Assembly: GCF_907164915.1 (NCBI RefSeq)
Contig: NC_061868.1
Coordinates: 31,586,439-31,650,438, forward strand
DNA length: 64,000 nt
Source of the DNA: Impatiens glandulifera
Taxonomy: Eukaryota; Streptophyta; Magnoliopsida; Ericales; Balsaminaceae
Direction of reading: 5' to 3'
The notes under the pieces are model-generated. The model was given only the letters and a program-made list of their open reading frames with translations. It ran no database searches and had not been told where the DNA came from. The number at the start of each line of letters is the position of its first letter. Position 1 is the first letter of the stretch. Positions 1 to 13,430 of this stretch are shown in pieces. The translations under genes and the position numbers were made by a program.

Positions 1-145
1 TGACATACAAAATGTCATAATCGATAACAGCTAAATGCGTTTGCATCCTTATCTTCTAGCATTCAAAGTTTTATTTCGAGAACATATGGATTTGTTTACC
101 TCTCGACATGATTCGGGTTCTTGATGCTTGAGAATAGAAAATAGG

Positions 146-157
146 GCTCTGATACCA
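146..157 (-). promoter_or_regulatory. Primer-binding site for initiator tRNA-Met
   Basis: The minus strand reads TGGTATCAGAGC, the usual Ty1/copia PBS complementary to the 3' end of initiator tRNA-Met. It lies three bases from the LTR edge at 160. Confidence 0.85.
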
Positions 158-159
158 AT

Positions 160-1690
160 TGATAGGTTCGGTGTAATCAATAGAGACGGGGGGTCTGACT
201 ATTGATGACAACTTCGAAAAAACGGTTTGATAGAAATCTTGTTAGGGATTACTATGACTTTCTATTCTTCGTAAACCTTCACAAACACTTGAAATTCAAG
301 AGCTAAATTGTTTGTTTGAGTTTGAAACCTTGAACCAATGAATAATAAAAGACAGAAGGAAAGAACACAAAAAGATGTTTATGGATGTTCGAAGCTAATT
401 CTCCTACGTCACCCCTTCTTCCAACAACCGGAAGGATTTTACTAAACTTCTTGAATCAAATACAGTTCACTGATTAACTAACACTCTATTGAACAGAATA
501 GACTCTATTTAACTTACAATATGATTATGAATATCTCTCAGCTAAAACAGTGTTTTTGATTCTCTCTCTTGAATTTGAATATGATGTACAATCAGTAAGT
601 GCAAGAGTGATTCGTAATGTGAGCAGAGTAACTTGTAATTCTTCTGGCAGATTTATCCGTTGTTCTTGAGCAGCTAAATATAGTGGAAGGACACCAACGG
701 TCAAATCTTCTATATGGACACGTGGCACGTGCCCATAGGATGGCCGCCTAAGGAACATAGTACAATAGACTCTATGCTTCTAGAACGTGGCCGTACATAA
801 TGGTAGTGTACGGGATATCTTTCTGCAACTGTCCGGTACTGAACGAGTAGTGGGAGGAATATTTGCGTACGTGGCATTCATTCATTTGAAACAAGTAGCT
901 AACATACTGATCTGCAAGAGAAAGTGGAGCAGGAGTAACGTACATCTAGTTGATCGTGGGTAGACATATGCTAACTTCAGACGGATATTGAAGCGAGGCA
1001 TTAGATGTGCTCCATTAGACCACCAAGTCTAATAGAGTTAGACGCCAACGTCTATTAGAGAGATCAATTAGACTAACACGTCTAATGGAGTTAGACTGCA
1101 CCGTCTAACTACGCATCCCATTAGACTACCACGTCTAATAGAGTTAAACTGCAACGTCTAACCTTACATCACTTCAGACTAATCAGAAGGAGTTAGACGC
1201 CAACGTCTAACTTCGTGTCTATTAGACTTGCACGTCTAACTACGTATTAGTTAGACTGACATGTCTAACTACGTATCTGTTAGACTGACACGTCTAACTA
1301 CGTATCTGTTAGACTGGCACGTCTAACTACGTATCTGTTAGACTTACACGTCTAACTACGTATCTGTTAGACTGTCATGTCTAACTACGTATCTGTTAGA
1401 CTGACACATCTAACTACGTATCTATTAGACTTCCACGTCTAACTACATATATGTTAGACTAACACGTCTAACTTCGTATTTGTTAGATTGACACGTCTAA
1501 CTACGTATTTATTAGACTAACACGTTTAACTACGTATCTGTTAGACTGATACATCTAACTACGTATTTGTTAGACTAGCACGTCTAACTACGTAACATGT
1601 CTAATTAGCCTACTTAGACCACGTCTAATTTAGCCAAATCTGATGCACCTGTATAGAAACAATTAAACAACTTAGCTTTATTGATTCAAC
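160..1690 (-). repeat. 5' LTR of family X copy 1
   Basis: Long LTR-like stretch starting TGATAGG beside the PBS. It shares the order of sub-motifs with 46259-48080: a GTGACGTAGGAG block (minus strand, 401-415), a leader region, then many GTTAGAC/GTCTAAC palindromes. The distal end is truncated or diverged. Confidence 0.7.
1010..1615. repeat. 29-bp palindromic minisatellite inside the family X LTR
   Basis: From about 1217 to 1596 there are roughly 13 tandem units of about 29 bp. Each carries GTTAGAC, six bases, then GTCTAAC, so each unit can fold into a 7-bp hairpin; units are joined by TACGTATCT. Looser GTTAGAC/GTCTAAC pairs precede the regular part from about 1010. The same repeat recurs at 42404-42560 and 47100-47885. 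Confidence 0.9.
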
Positions 1691-1779
1691 TTTTAATCAT
1701 AATAAGTTTTACTCATACATCATCAAAATAACAATGATCAAGATAAATTTGACCCAACATATTGTTTGTTTCGGATTTA

Positions 1780-4733
1780 ACTCAAAATTTACTAAGTGTT
1801 GGGCAACTTATTCAAAATAGTGTTGCACTTTACTTCGATGATGATTATTTTAAAATTTTTGACAAAAAAATAGTAGAGAGTTGATAGCGGTTGTCAAGAT
1901 TGAGAGGAATTGAAAATTTCCTCTTAATCTTAAACTCGCAAGTTGTGTATCGATGAAGGTTGATGTTGAAGATATGTCATAGTTGTGGCATAATGGCTTG
2001 AACATGTGAATTTTGAGATCTTGAAATTGCTGAGCAGAAGAAATATAGTGTATGGGTTGCCAAATATTGATGACAAACATGATGTTTGTGAGGCATGTGC
2101 TCTTGGTAAAATCCATTGAGAGACGTTTCCAAAAGAGAAAGCTTGGAGAGAAAAAGCATTGTTGGAGCTCGTTCACACTGATATTTTGGTCCGATGTCCA
2201 CAAGTTCTCATGGAGGTAACTGATACTTTATCAATTTTATCAACGAATTTTGAAGAATGTGTTGGGTCTATTTTTTGAGGTAAAAATCGGAAGCACTTTC
2301 TGTTTTCAAGAGATTTCATAGAATGACCGAGAGACAAAGTGGTAAGGTGATTAAAATGTTGAGAAGTAATAGAGGATGAGAATACAACTCAAAGGAGTTC
2401 GAGAATTATTGTGAAGATATTGGCCTTGAAAGATAATTGGCGAAAAATTTTACGCAGAAGCAAAATGGCGTTGCTAAAAGAAAGAATCAAACAATTGTCG
2501 AAATGGCGAGAACCATGATGAATGCAAAGGGGTTACATTGACTTTTTGGGCCGAAACAACTTATACAGTAGTTTATTTGTTGAACCGATGTCCGACAAAG
2601 ACAGTTAAAAACAAGACACCATTCGAGGCATGGTCTGGGGGTAGAAAGTCATTGGTCAATTACTTGAAAGTGTTTAGATCCATTTGCTATGCTCATGTAC
2701 ATAAAGAAATGAGAAAAAACCGTGATGATAAAGGTGAAAAATATGTGTTTGTTGGCTATAGCACCAAGTCGAAGGGATATAATCTTTTTCGCTTGAAGAA
2801 AAACAAGGCGATCGAGAGTCGGGATGTGATCTTCAATGAAAACAAATGAGATTAGAAAGTGAAAAGTGTTGAAAATGTGCATATGCTGATTTTTGAAGAA
2901 GATTAGAGGGAAAATTGAGACGAGTCAATGAAAGTGGATATAAAGAAAGTGAGTATCAACGATCTCCAACAACACTACCTGGGGCGAGTTTATCCTCTTT
3001 AAGCTCTACTCCGATAAAAATGAAAATTTGAAACGACATATATGCTCGTTGTAATTTTTATGTTGTAGAACCCAAGAGTTTTGAACAAGTTATTCAAGAG
3101 GAGGTTTGGGTGAACATGATGGAAAAAGAAATCAAAATGATCAAAAAAATGAAACTTGGGAGTTAGTTGAGAATCCGGAAGAAAAAGATGTCCTTAGGTT
3201 GAAATGGATTTACAAGACGAAAATGAGTATGAGTCTCAATGGTTTGGTTAAAAAATGTAAGGAAAGATTGGTTGCAAAAGGACATTCTCATCAACCGGAA
3301 GTCGACTATCATGAGAAATTTGCACCGGTTGCAAGACACGAAAAGATATGGATGTTGATTGCATTAGCCGCTCACAAAGATTGGAAGCTTTACCAACTTG
3401 ATGTAAAATCTGCCTTCTTGAATGGAGTGTTGAAAAAAGAGGTGTATGTGGTAAAACCTCATGGCTTCAATAATGAAGGAGAAGAAGAAAAAGTATATAA
3501 GTTTAAGAAAGCATTGTACGGATTGAAGCAAGCACCTCGTTCATAGTATGGAAATATCGATGAGTACTTCATCAATAGAGAATTTTTTAGGATTCCTAGC
3601 AAGCCGATTCTCTACATCAAGCATGGTGAATCTGGTATGCTCATTGTCTCTCTTTATGTCGATGACTTGCTTTTTACTGGAAATGATGAAAAAATTATCA
3701 ATGAGTTCAAAAATAATATGAAGAAAAAATATGAGATGAATGATTTGGGCTTGTTACATTACTTCTTAGGTATTGAGATTGATCAAAATAATGGAGGTAT
3801 TTTTATTTGTCAAAAGAAGTATGCCCAAATTATTTATTCAAAATTAAAAATGGAGAATTGTAATCACGTGATGACTTTGTTGGTAGTAAATGAGAAGTTG
3901 GTGAAAGATGATGGTAGTAATGATGCCGATGCGGTGCAATATAGAAGTTTGATTGAAAGTTTATTGTACCTTGCTACTACGAGACTTGATATCATGTATG
4001 CTACATGATTATTATCTCAGTTTATGCATCGATCGAGCAAAATTCATTTTGGAGTTGCAAAGAGATTGTTGTGATTCATATAAGGGACCATGGAATATGG
4101 TCTCATGTTTGAAAGACATGATAGTGAAGATGTCGAGTTGTTTGGATTCTGTGATAGCGATTGGGATGGAAGCATGAATGACATGAAGTGTACGTCCGAG
4201 TATTATTTTTCACTCGGTTTTAGTATTTTTCATGGGCGCCGAAGAAGCAAGAGAGATTTGCATATTCCTCCGCCGAAGCCAAATACGTATTGGTAAACGA
4301 AACGACCAAATAAGTGGTTTGGTTACGGAAGATTTTAGAAGACATGGGGGAGAAATAAGACATGACAACGGTTCTCTTTTGCGAAAACAAATCGGAAATT
4401 GCTATGTCGAAAAATTTGGTATTTTATAGTCGAACAAAACACATCAACCTCAAGCATCACTACATTCATGAAGTGGTAGATGATAAAGATGTGATGATCA
4501 AACACGTAAATACCAGAGATCAACTTACATATATCAACTTATTGTTAGGCATGACCAATCAAAATATTAAGGGTAGTGTTGAAATTAATGTTTATTTAAT
4601 TAATAATAGTATTGATGAAGAGCATATGAAAGGTAACAATAATATTGATGAAGGGCATATGAAAGGTTGTGGTACGAATGTGAAGAGTTTATCTAGTTTA
4701 TATAATACCGAGGATGATATGGACAAGATATAA
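1780..4733 (+). pseudogene. Decayed Ty1/copia pol (integrase, reverse transcriptase, RNase H)
   Basis: Remnant of a copia polyprotein, broken by many stops and frameshifts. In order: a pre-integrase stretch (about 1790-2150, with a CEACALGK zinc-binding remnant near 2085-2120), the integrase core (2150-2560, with KQNGVAKRKNQT near 2460), integrase C-terminus (open at 2538-2849, including VGYSTKSKGYNLF), reverse transcriptase (open at 3106-3546, with [11 protein letters not shown] and [12 protein letters not shown]), the RT catalytic box YVDDLLFTGND near 3655, and RNase H (3953-4530, with FGFCDSDWDG and TKHINLKHHYIHE). Gag and both LTRs are not recognisable. The copia assignment is secure; the exact lineage is not. 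It lies directly right of the family X LTR in the opposite orientation. No function is expected. Confidence 0.9.
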
Positions 4734-4890
4734 CAAATAAAATAAAATATTTCCTTTCATATTTTATCTTCCCTATTTTTCTCTTTAATCCCATTAGGGT
4801 GTGATAAGGTGGGCTTAAGTACCTAAGCTTCATCCATATCAAGGCTTAAGTGACTATGTATATCATATTTTAATAATATTAAATAGGTAT
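4734..4890. other. AT-rich spacer after the copia remnant
   Basis: Non-coding, possibly the decayed 3' end of the copia element. It contains two GGCTTAAGT-like motifs (about 4812 and 4844). No LTR edge is recognisable. Confidence 0.4.
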
Positions 4891-5070
4891 AGGTGAAGGT
4901 GAAGGTGAAGGTGAAGGTGAAGGTGAAGGTGAAGGTGAAGGTGAAGGTGAAGGTGAAGGTGAAGGTGAAGGTGAAGGTGAAGGTGAAGGTGAAGGTGAAG
5001 GTGAAGGTGAAGGTGAAGGTGAAGGTGAAGGTGAAGGTGAAGGTGAAGGTGAAGGTGAAGGTGAAGGTGA
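4891..5070. repeat. Perfect hexanucleotide microsatellite (AGGTGA)30
   Basis: 180 bases of uninterrupted AGGTGA units, 30 copies, with no mismatch seen. Because the unit is six bases, all frames give open dipeptide runs (Val-Lys, His-Leu or Ser-Pro); these are artefacts, not genes. Confidence 0.98.
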
Positions 5071-5916
5071 TGATTCAAAATGCAAGACGCAAGATATGTT
5101 TTTAAGTTAATTTACTCTAATTACTCGAAAACAAAGTTGTAGATAGTTGTAGAGTTGTAATTTCACTGGTCAATTATAGACCAAGTAATCTTTTTTTTAT
5201 ATGTCAATCAATATCATCTTCATTTTAATTTGTTATTTAAAGACCACATTTTTGTTCTAAGAATCTCTAGAAACTTGTACTAATATAATTAATTTTTCCA
5301 AGATCAAAAATAAAATTTCTGATCATATATAATTTTTCAGAAAGAGGTTGACATACATATAGACAATTAAGTTTGTAATCATGAATAAAATCATCACATT
5401 AAAATTATTGTAATACTGTCTCATTCATCTTACTCATAATAAGATGAAAATTCAATTCTCTCCTCTTGGTTTATTTTTAAAATTAGCTTTCAAAATATCT
5501 CCATCTCTAATTATGATATTTTATAATCTTAATATTAATATTTTCACTTTAACTCAAATATCATGTTGTTTAAGAGATAAATCTATATACTTCCACCTTC
5601 ACAAAATTCAAGTCAAACAAGTCCTAATATATATATAAATCCATACAAACTTGTTGACCAAAATATTCCCAACGAACTAAACTATAATTGTGCACGAGCT
5701 AAAATTGGACATTCTTCGTCGGTTGACCCAAAAACGCGTTAAAAGTCAAAAGAGTTACCACCCGAGAAACTTGTGGCAGTGTGAGTTCAAGGCACTTGAT
5801 AAAAGGCTGTGGTCCACCAAAACAAGTGAACCTTGTACCAGAATGTTCAAAATACAACGTAGAACAACCCTGCACCAGCCTCACCCATCATTCACCTGCT
5901 ACAATACATGAGGTAC
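5071..5916. other. AT-rich intergenic DNA, no gene recognised
   Basis: Only short open frames occur (for example 5444-5638 and 5690-5911), with no recognisable motif. A moderately GC-richer patch at 5690-5900 looks different from its surroundings but I could not identify it. Confidence 0.5.
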
Positions 5917-6035
5917 GATGAAAGCCCGGTGTGATTTTGGGAGGTCAAATTGAGATAATCCAGGTTCCACTTGAAGGATGAAAGCCCGGTGTGATCTTGG
6001 AGGTCAAATTGAGATAATCCAGATTCCACTTGAAG
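5917..6035. repeat. 60-bp tandem duplication
   Basis: Two head-to-tail copies, 5917-5976 and 5977-6035, starting GATGAAAGCCCGGTGTGAT. They differ at about two bases and one single-base deletion. Confidence 0.9.
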
Positions 6036-6105
6036 GGAAGCATTGCTCCATATGACACCCATGACCTATCAAAATCAATGCATTTGAGTATACTACATGC
6101 ACAAA

Positions 6106-6387
6106 TAGGGCCGGCCCTAGGGTAAGCCCGACAACCCCTCAGGCTAGGGCAGCCCACTCCTTAGAGCAGCCCACTTGTTAACAATATTAAGGTATTTAGT
6201 AAAATCTATTGTAATTTTAAATGTAAAATGATGTAGCTTAACTTAAATTTTATATGGTTATAGGTTCAAACCTCACCAAGAACATTTTTTTTTATCAATT
6301 TTTTAAACTTGACCTAAGTTAACAAAAAAATATATCGACTTTTTTTCTATTGGGGCTGGGGCTGCCCAAACCTCGGGGCCGGCTATG
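6106..6387. mobile_element. Short non-autonomous DNA element (hAT-like MITE), 282 bp
   Basis: The left end begins TAGGGCCGGCCCTAGGG and the right end finishes GGGGCCGGCTATG, an imperfect terminal inverted repeat of about 16 bp. The 8-bp sequence TGCACAAA flanks both sides (6098-6105 and 6388-6395), the duplication length of the hAT superfamily. It has no coding capacity. The ends also contain G/C-rich blocks with GGGCAGCCC-type inverted similarity. Confidence 0.7.
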
Positions 6388-8849
6388 TGCACAAACCGGC
6401 CATTTCCTTCAATGCAGCACCATCGTAACACTCATTTTATAAATAATTAAACATCTTATATTCCTTTGTTTTTTATAAATAAATCTTTTAGATATCAATC
6501 TTACTAATGTTTCTATAATAATTGTTAAGATCAAAGAGCCATGAAAAACATCAAGAGTATATCTTCTCTTACAATTCTGATATTCATCGCATTTAGTTTG
6601 ACATTAATTACGACTTATATATGTCGTCAAGAAAAATGTCGAACCAACAAATGTGATGATACTGTTGCCCCGAATCTTTACGATACATAATGTTTCTTTA
6701 GAACATCACGCGACAATATTTTACATAAAAAGAGATTTGAAGGTCTCGTCAATTTAAAACTCTTTAAAGCCTATCCGCCAAATATAACGGGTTTATCACT
6801 TTTAGTACAAAAACTAACTATGAAATATTGTGTTTTAAATTATTATTATGTTCATTTTATTTATTATAGTTTATATTATACAAAGGTGAAATTGGGCACA
6901 ACACCCATAGAATTTAATGTTCAAGCAAAGTGTAGGATCAACACGAACCGACGCGATTCAATACGATATTAATACAAAATGACACGATACAATATTATCT
7001 CACTCGGGTCGTGGGTTGGACACGATACAAGCACGAGACGACACAATCACGACACGATTATGAACTTATACAATTGTAACACTCATTTTATAAATAATAT
7101 AACATCTTATTTAAAAGAATTACTCATATATTCTTTTGTTTTTTTTTATAAAAAATTCTTATTAAATATCACTCTTACTAATGTTTTTATAATAATTGTT
7201 AATATCAAAGAGGTATGAAGATCATCAAGAGTATGTCTTCTCTTAAATTTTATGATATTCATCGCATTTAGTTTGACATTTATTATTACTTATATCGTCA
7301 TGAAAAATGTCCAACCAACAAATATGATGATACCATTGCACCGGATCTTTACAACACATAATGTTTTTTTAGAAGAACTAAGATCACGCCACAATATTTT
7401 ACATAAAAAGAGATTTGAAGGTCTCCTCAATTTAAAACTCTCTGGAGCCTATCCGTCCAATATAACAGGTATATAACTTTTAGTATAAAATTTAACTAAC
7501 TATGAAATATTGTGTTTTAAATTAATATTTTGTTGATTTTATTTATTACAATTTATATTATACGAAGGTGAAATTGAGAACACCACCCCTAGAATTTAAT
7601 GTCCAGGTTAGAGTTGGACGATGAGTTGGATTAACACGAAATGACACGATCTAACACGATATTAGTACATAAAGACACAATACGATTTTATCTCACTCGG
7701 GTCGTGAGTTGAACACGACACAAGGACGAAACAACACGATCAAGACACAATTATGAGTTTATATGATCGTAACACTCATTTTATAAATAATATAAAATCT
7801 TATTTATAAGAATTACTCATGTATACTTTTATTTTATTTTATAAAATTCTTATTAGATATCAATCTTAAAGGTGCCATGAAGATCATCAAGAGTATGTCT
7901 TCTCTTTAAATTTTGGTATTCATCACATTTAGTTGGACATTGATTATGACTTATATCGTCTTGAAAAATGTCCAACCAAAAAATGTGATGATACTGTTAC
8001 ACCGAATCTTTACAGACACATAATATTTCTTTAGAAGATCAGGCAACAATAATTTTATAAAAAGAGATTTGAAGGTCTCGTTAGTTTAAAACTCCCTAGA
8101 GCCTATCCGCCCAATATAACGGGTATATAACTTTTAGTACAAAATTTAACTAACTTTGAAATATTGTGTTTCAAAATTATATTTTGTTGATTTTATTTAT
8201 TATAGTTTATATTATACAAAGTTGAAATTGAGTACAACACCATAAGAATTGAATGTCCAGATAAGAGTTGGGTAATATGTTGGAGTAACACGATCCGACG
8301 CGATCTAACATGATATTAGTATGGAACGAAAAGATACAATATTATCTCACTCGGGTTGTGGGTTGGACATGACACAAACACGAGACGATACGATTACAAC
8401 ACGATTATGAGTTTATACGATTGTAACACTCATTTTACAAATAATATAATAATTATTTTATATTCTTTTGTTTTTTTTATAAAAAATTCTTATTAGATAA
8501 CAATCTTACTAATGTTTCTATAATAATGGTTAATGTCAAAGGAACCATGAAGATCATCAAGAGTATGTATTCTCTTAAAATTTTGACATTCATCGCATTA
8601 AGATTAGTTTGACATTGATTATGACTTATATCGTCATAAAAAGTGTCCAACCAACAAATGTGATGATACCGTTGCACCGGATGTTTACAACACACGTAAT
8701 GTTTCTTTATAAAGAACATAGATCATGCGACACTATATTACATAAAAAGAGATTTGAAGGTCTCGTCAATTTAAAACTCACTTAAGCCTATCCATCCCAT
8801 TTAACAAGTATATAACTTTTAGTACAAAATTTAACTAACTATTAAATAT

Positions 8850-11800
8850 TGTGTTTTGAATTAATATTTTGTTCATTTTATTTATTACAGTTTATATTAT
8901 ACAAATCTGAAATTGAGCACACTACCCGTAGAATTAATGTTCATATTAGAATTGGACAATGAGTTGGATCAACACAAAATTACACGATCCAAAACAATAT
9001 TAGTACGGAACAACACAATATGATTTTATCTAACATGGGTCGTGAGTTGGACACGACACAAACACTAGACCACACGATCATAACACGATTATGTGTTTAT
9101 ACGATCATAACTCTCATTTTATAAATTATATAACATCTTATTTACAAAAATACCCTTATATATATTTTATATTTAAAAAAATTCTTATTAGATATCACTC
9201 TTAAAGGTGCCAAGAAGTTCATAATAGTACGTCTTCTATTAAAATTTTGATATTTATCACATTAAGATGAACATTGATTATGACTTATATCGTCATGAAA
9301 AATGTCCAACCAACAAATGTGAAGATATTGTTGCACCGAATCTTTACGACACATAATGTTTCTTTAGAAGATCACGCAACACTATTTTACATAAAAAGAG
9401 ATTTGAAGTTCTTGTTAATTTAAAACTCTCTGGAGCCTATCCGCCCAATATAACGGATATATAACTTTTAGTACAAAATTTAACATTGAAATTTTGTGTT
9501 TCAAAATTATATTTTGTTGAGTTTATTTATTATAGTTTATATTATACAAAGTTGAAATTGAGTACAACACCCTAAGAATTGAATGTTTAGATAAGAGTTG
9601 GGCAATATGTTGGAGTAACACGATCCGACGCGATCTAACATGATATTAGTATGGAACGACACGATACAATATTATCTCACTCGGGTTGCGGATTGAACAT
9701 GACACAAACACGAGACGATACAATTACAACACGATTATGAGTTTATACGATTGTAACTCTCATTTTATAAATAATATAATAATTATTTTATATTCTTTTG
9801 TTTTTTCATTAAAAATTCTTATTAGATAAAAATCTTACTAATGTTTATATAATAATGGCTAATGTCAAAGGAGCCATGAAGATCATCAAGAGTATGTATT
9901 CTCTTAAAATTTTGACATTCATCGCATTAAGATTAGTTTGACATTGATTATGACTTATATCGTCATAAAAAATGTCCAACTAATAAAATGTGATGATACC
10001 GTTGCACAGGATCTTTACGACACGTAATGTTTCTTTATAAGAACTTAGATCATGCGACACTATTTTACATAAAAAGAGATTTGAAGGTCTCCTCAATTTA
10101 AAACTCTCTAGAGCCTATCCGTCCAATTTAACAGGTATATAACTTTTAGTACAAAATTTAACTAACTATGAAATGTTGTGTTTTGAATTAATATTTTGTT
10201 CATTTTATTTATTACAGTTTATATTATACAAATGTGAAATTGGGCACACTACCCGTAAAATTTAATGTTCATATTAGAATTGGACAAAGAGTTGGATCAA
10301 CACGAAATTACACGATCCAAAACGATATTAATACGGAACGACACAATATGATTTTATCTCCCATGGGTTGTGAGTTGGACACGACACACACACTAGACCA
10401 CACGATCATAACACGATTATGTGTTTATACGATCATAACTCTCATTTTATAAATTATATAACATCTTATTTACAAAAATACTCTTATATATATTTTATAT
10501 TTAAAAATAATTCTTATTAGATATCACTCTTAAAGGTGCCAAAAAGATCATAATAGTATGTCTTCTATTAAAATTTTGATATTCATCACATTAAGATGAA
10601 CATTGATTATGACTTATATCGTCATGAAAAATGTCCAACCAACAAATGTGAAGATATTGTTGCACCGAATCTTTACGACACATAATGTTTCTTTAGAAGA
10701 TCACGCAACACTATTTTACATAAAAAGAGATTTGAAGTTCTTGTTAATTAAAAACTCCCTGCAGCCTATCCGCCCAATATAACGGGTATATAACTTTTAG
10801 TACAAAATTTAACTAACTTTGAAATATTGTGTTTCAAAATTATATTTTGTTGATTTTATTTATTATAGTTTATATTATACAAAGTTGAAATTGAGTACAA
10901 CACCCTAAGAATGGAATGTTTAGATAAGAGTTGGGAAATATGTTGGAGTAACACGATCCGACGCGATCTAACATGATATTAGTATGGAACGATACGATAC
11001 AATATTATCTCACTCGGGTTGTGGATTGAACATGAAACAAACACGAGACGATACAATTACAACACGATTACGAGTTTAAACGATTGTAACTCTCATTTTA
11101 TAAATAATATAATAATTATTTTATATTCTTTTGTTTTTTTATAAAAAATTCTTATTAGATAAAATCTTACTAATGTTTATATAATAATGGCTAATGTCAA
11201 AGGAGCCATGAAGATCATCTAGAGTATGTATTCTCTTAAAAATTTGACATTCATCGCATTAAGATTAGTTTGACATTGATTATGACTTATATCGTCATAA
11301 AAAATGTCCAACCAATAAATGTGATGATACTGTTGCACCGGATCTTTACGACATGTAATGTTTCTTTATAAGAACTTAGATCGTGCGACACTATTTTACA
11401 TAAAAAGAGATTTGAAGGTCTCCTCAATTTAAAACTCTCTAGAGCCTATCCGTCCAATTTAACAGGTATATAACTTTTAGTACAAAATTTAACTAACTAT
11501 GAAATGTTGTGTTTTGAATTAATATTTTGTTCATTTTATTTATTACAGTTTATATTATACAAATGTGAAATTGGGCACACTACCCGTAGAATTTAATGTT
11601 CATATTAGAATTGGACAAAGAGTTGGATTAACACGAAATTACACGATCCAAAACGATATTAATACGGAACGACACAATATGATTTTATCTCACATGGGTT
11701 GTGAGTTGGACACGACACAAACACTAGACCACACGATCATAACACGATTATGTGTTTATACGATCATAACTCTCATTTTATAAATTATATAACATCTTAT

Positions 11801-13430
11801 TTACAAAAATACTCTTATATATATTTTATATTTTAAAAAAATTCTTATTAGATATCACTCTTAAAGGTGCCAAGAAGATCATAATAGTATGTCTTCTATT
11901 AAAATTTTGATATTCATCACATTAAGATGAACATTGATTATGACTTATATCGTCATGAAAAATGTCCAACCAACGAATGTGAAGATATTGTTGCACTGAA
12001 TCTTTACGACACATAATGTTTCTTTAGAAGATCACGCAACACTATTTTACATAAAAAGAGATTTGATGTTCTTGTTAATTAAAAACTCCCTGCAGCCTAT
12101 CCGCCCAATATAACGGGTATATAACTTTTAGTACAAAATTTAACTAACTTTGAAATATTGTGTTTCAAAATTATATTTTGTTGATTTTATTTATTATAGT
12201 TTATATTATACAAAGTTGAAATTGAGTACAACACCCTAAGAATTGAATGTTTAGATAAGAGTTGGGCAATATGTTGGAGTAACACGATCCGACGCGATCT
12301 AACATGATATTAGTATGGAACGATATGATACAATATTATCTCACTCGGGTTGTGGATTGAACATGACACAAACACGAGACGATACAATTACAACACGATT
12401 ATGAGTTTAAACGATTGTAACTCTCATTTTATAAATAATATAATAATTATTTTATATTCTTTTGTTTTTTTATAAAAAATTCTTATTAGTAAAATCTTAC
12501 TAATGTTTATATAATAATGGCTAATGTCAAAGGAGCCATGAAGATCATCAAGAGTATGTATTCTCTTAAAAATTTGACATTCATTGCATTAAGAATAGTT
12601 TGACATTGATTATGACTTATATCGTCATAAAAAATGTCCAACCAATAAATGTGATGATACCGTTGCACCGGATCTTTACGACACGTAATGTTTCTTTATA
12701 AGAACTTAGATCATGCGACACTATTTTACATAAAAAGAGATTTGAAGGTCTCGTCAATTTAAAACTCTCTAGAGCCTATCCGTCCAATATAACATGTATA
12801 TAACTTTTAGTACAAAATTTAACTAACTATGAAATGTTGTGTTTTGAATTAATATTTTGTTCATTTTATTTATTACAGTTTATATTATACAAATGTGAAA
12901 TTGGGCACACTACCCGTAGAATTTAATGTTCATATTAGAATTGGACAATGAATTGGATCAACACGAAATTATACGATCCAAAACGATATTAGTACGGAAT
13001 GACACAATATGATTTTATCTCACATGGGTCGTGATTTGGACACGACACAAACACTAGACCAAACGATCATAACAGGATTATGTGTTTATACGATCATAAC
13101 TCTCATTTTATAAATTATATAACATCTTATTTATAAAAACTACTCTTATATATATTTTATATTTTAAAAAATTCTTATTAGATATCACTCTTAAAGGTGC
13201 CAAGAAGATCGTCAAGAGTACGTCTTCTATTAAAATTTTGATATTCATCACATTAAGATGAACATTGATTATGACTTATATCGTCATTAAAAATGTGGAA
13301 CCAACAAATGTGAAGATATTGTTGCACCGAATCTTTACAACACATAATGTTTCTTTAGAAGATCACGCAACACTATTTTACATAAAGAGAGATTTGAAGG
13401 TCTTATTAATTTAAAACTCTCTAGAGCCTA
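8850..13430 (+). repeat. Dimeric higher-order repeat, period about 1331 bp
   Basis: Within block 1 the short and long monomers amplify together. The exon-2 anchor GAAATTGgGCACACTACCC recurs at 8909, 10236, 11567 and 12897 (steps of about 1327, 1331 and 1330). The dimers look far more alike than adjacent monomers do; for example 10234-10452 and 11565-11783 encode nearly identical 72-residue frames. Confidence 0.85.

Larger units (their letters stand above)
1..1690 (-). mobile_element. Family X copia element, 5' end only (leader, PBS and 5' LTR, minus strand)
   Basis: Read on the minus strand, this is a 5' LTR (about 1690 to 160), a primer-binding site and the first 159 bases of the internal leader; the element leaves the window at base 1. 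The stretch around 130-190 closely matches 46230-46290, the same junction in the better preserved family X copy. The LTR ends in TG/CA-type termini next to the PBS. Its outer edge is unclear: similarity to the other copy fades at about 1680, where a plus-strand copia remnant takes over. No coding sequence of this copy is inside the window. Confidence 0.8.

Noticed and set aside
1010..1615. Telomeric or interstitial telomere repeat
   Set aside because: The unit is a 29-bp palindrome with no TTTAGGG.
4863..5105. Open frames encoding long Val-Lys, Ser-Pro or His-Leu dipeptide repeats
   Set aside because: They are forced by the stop-free hexanucleotide microsatellite in all frames; there is no gene context.
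5690..5911. 73-residue ORF near the 60-bp duplication
   Set aside because: No recognisable family or context; length is within chance expectation for a GC-richer patch.
8477..8719. Minus-strand frames of 60-82 residues recurring through the array (MCRKDPVQ/MFFIKKHY types)
   Set aside because: They are antisense shadows of the protease exon-1 segment; the plus strand explains the sequence with a known protein family and splice sites.
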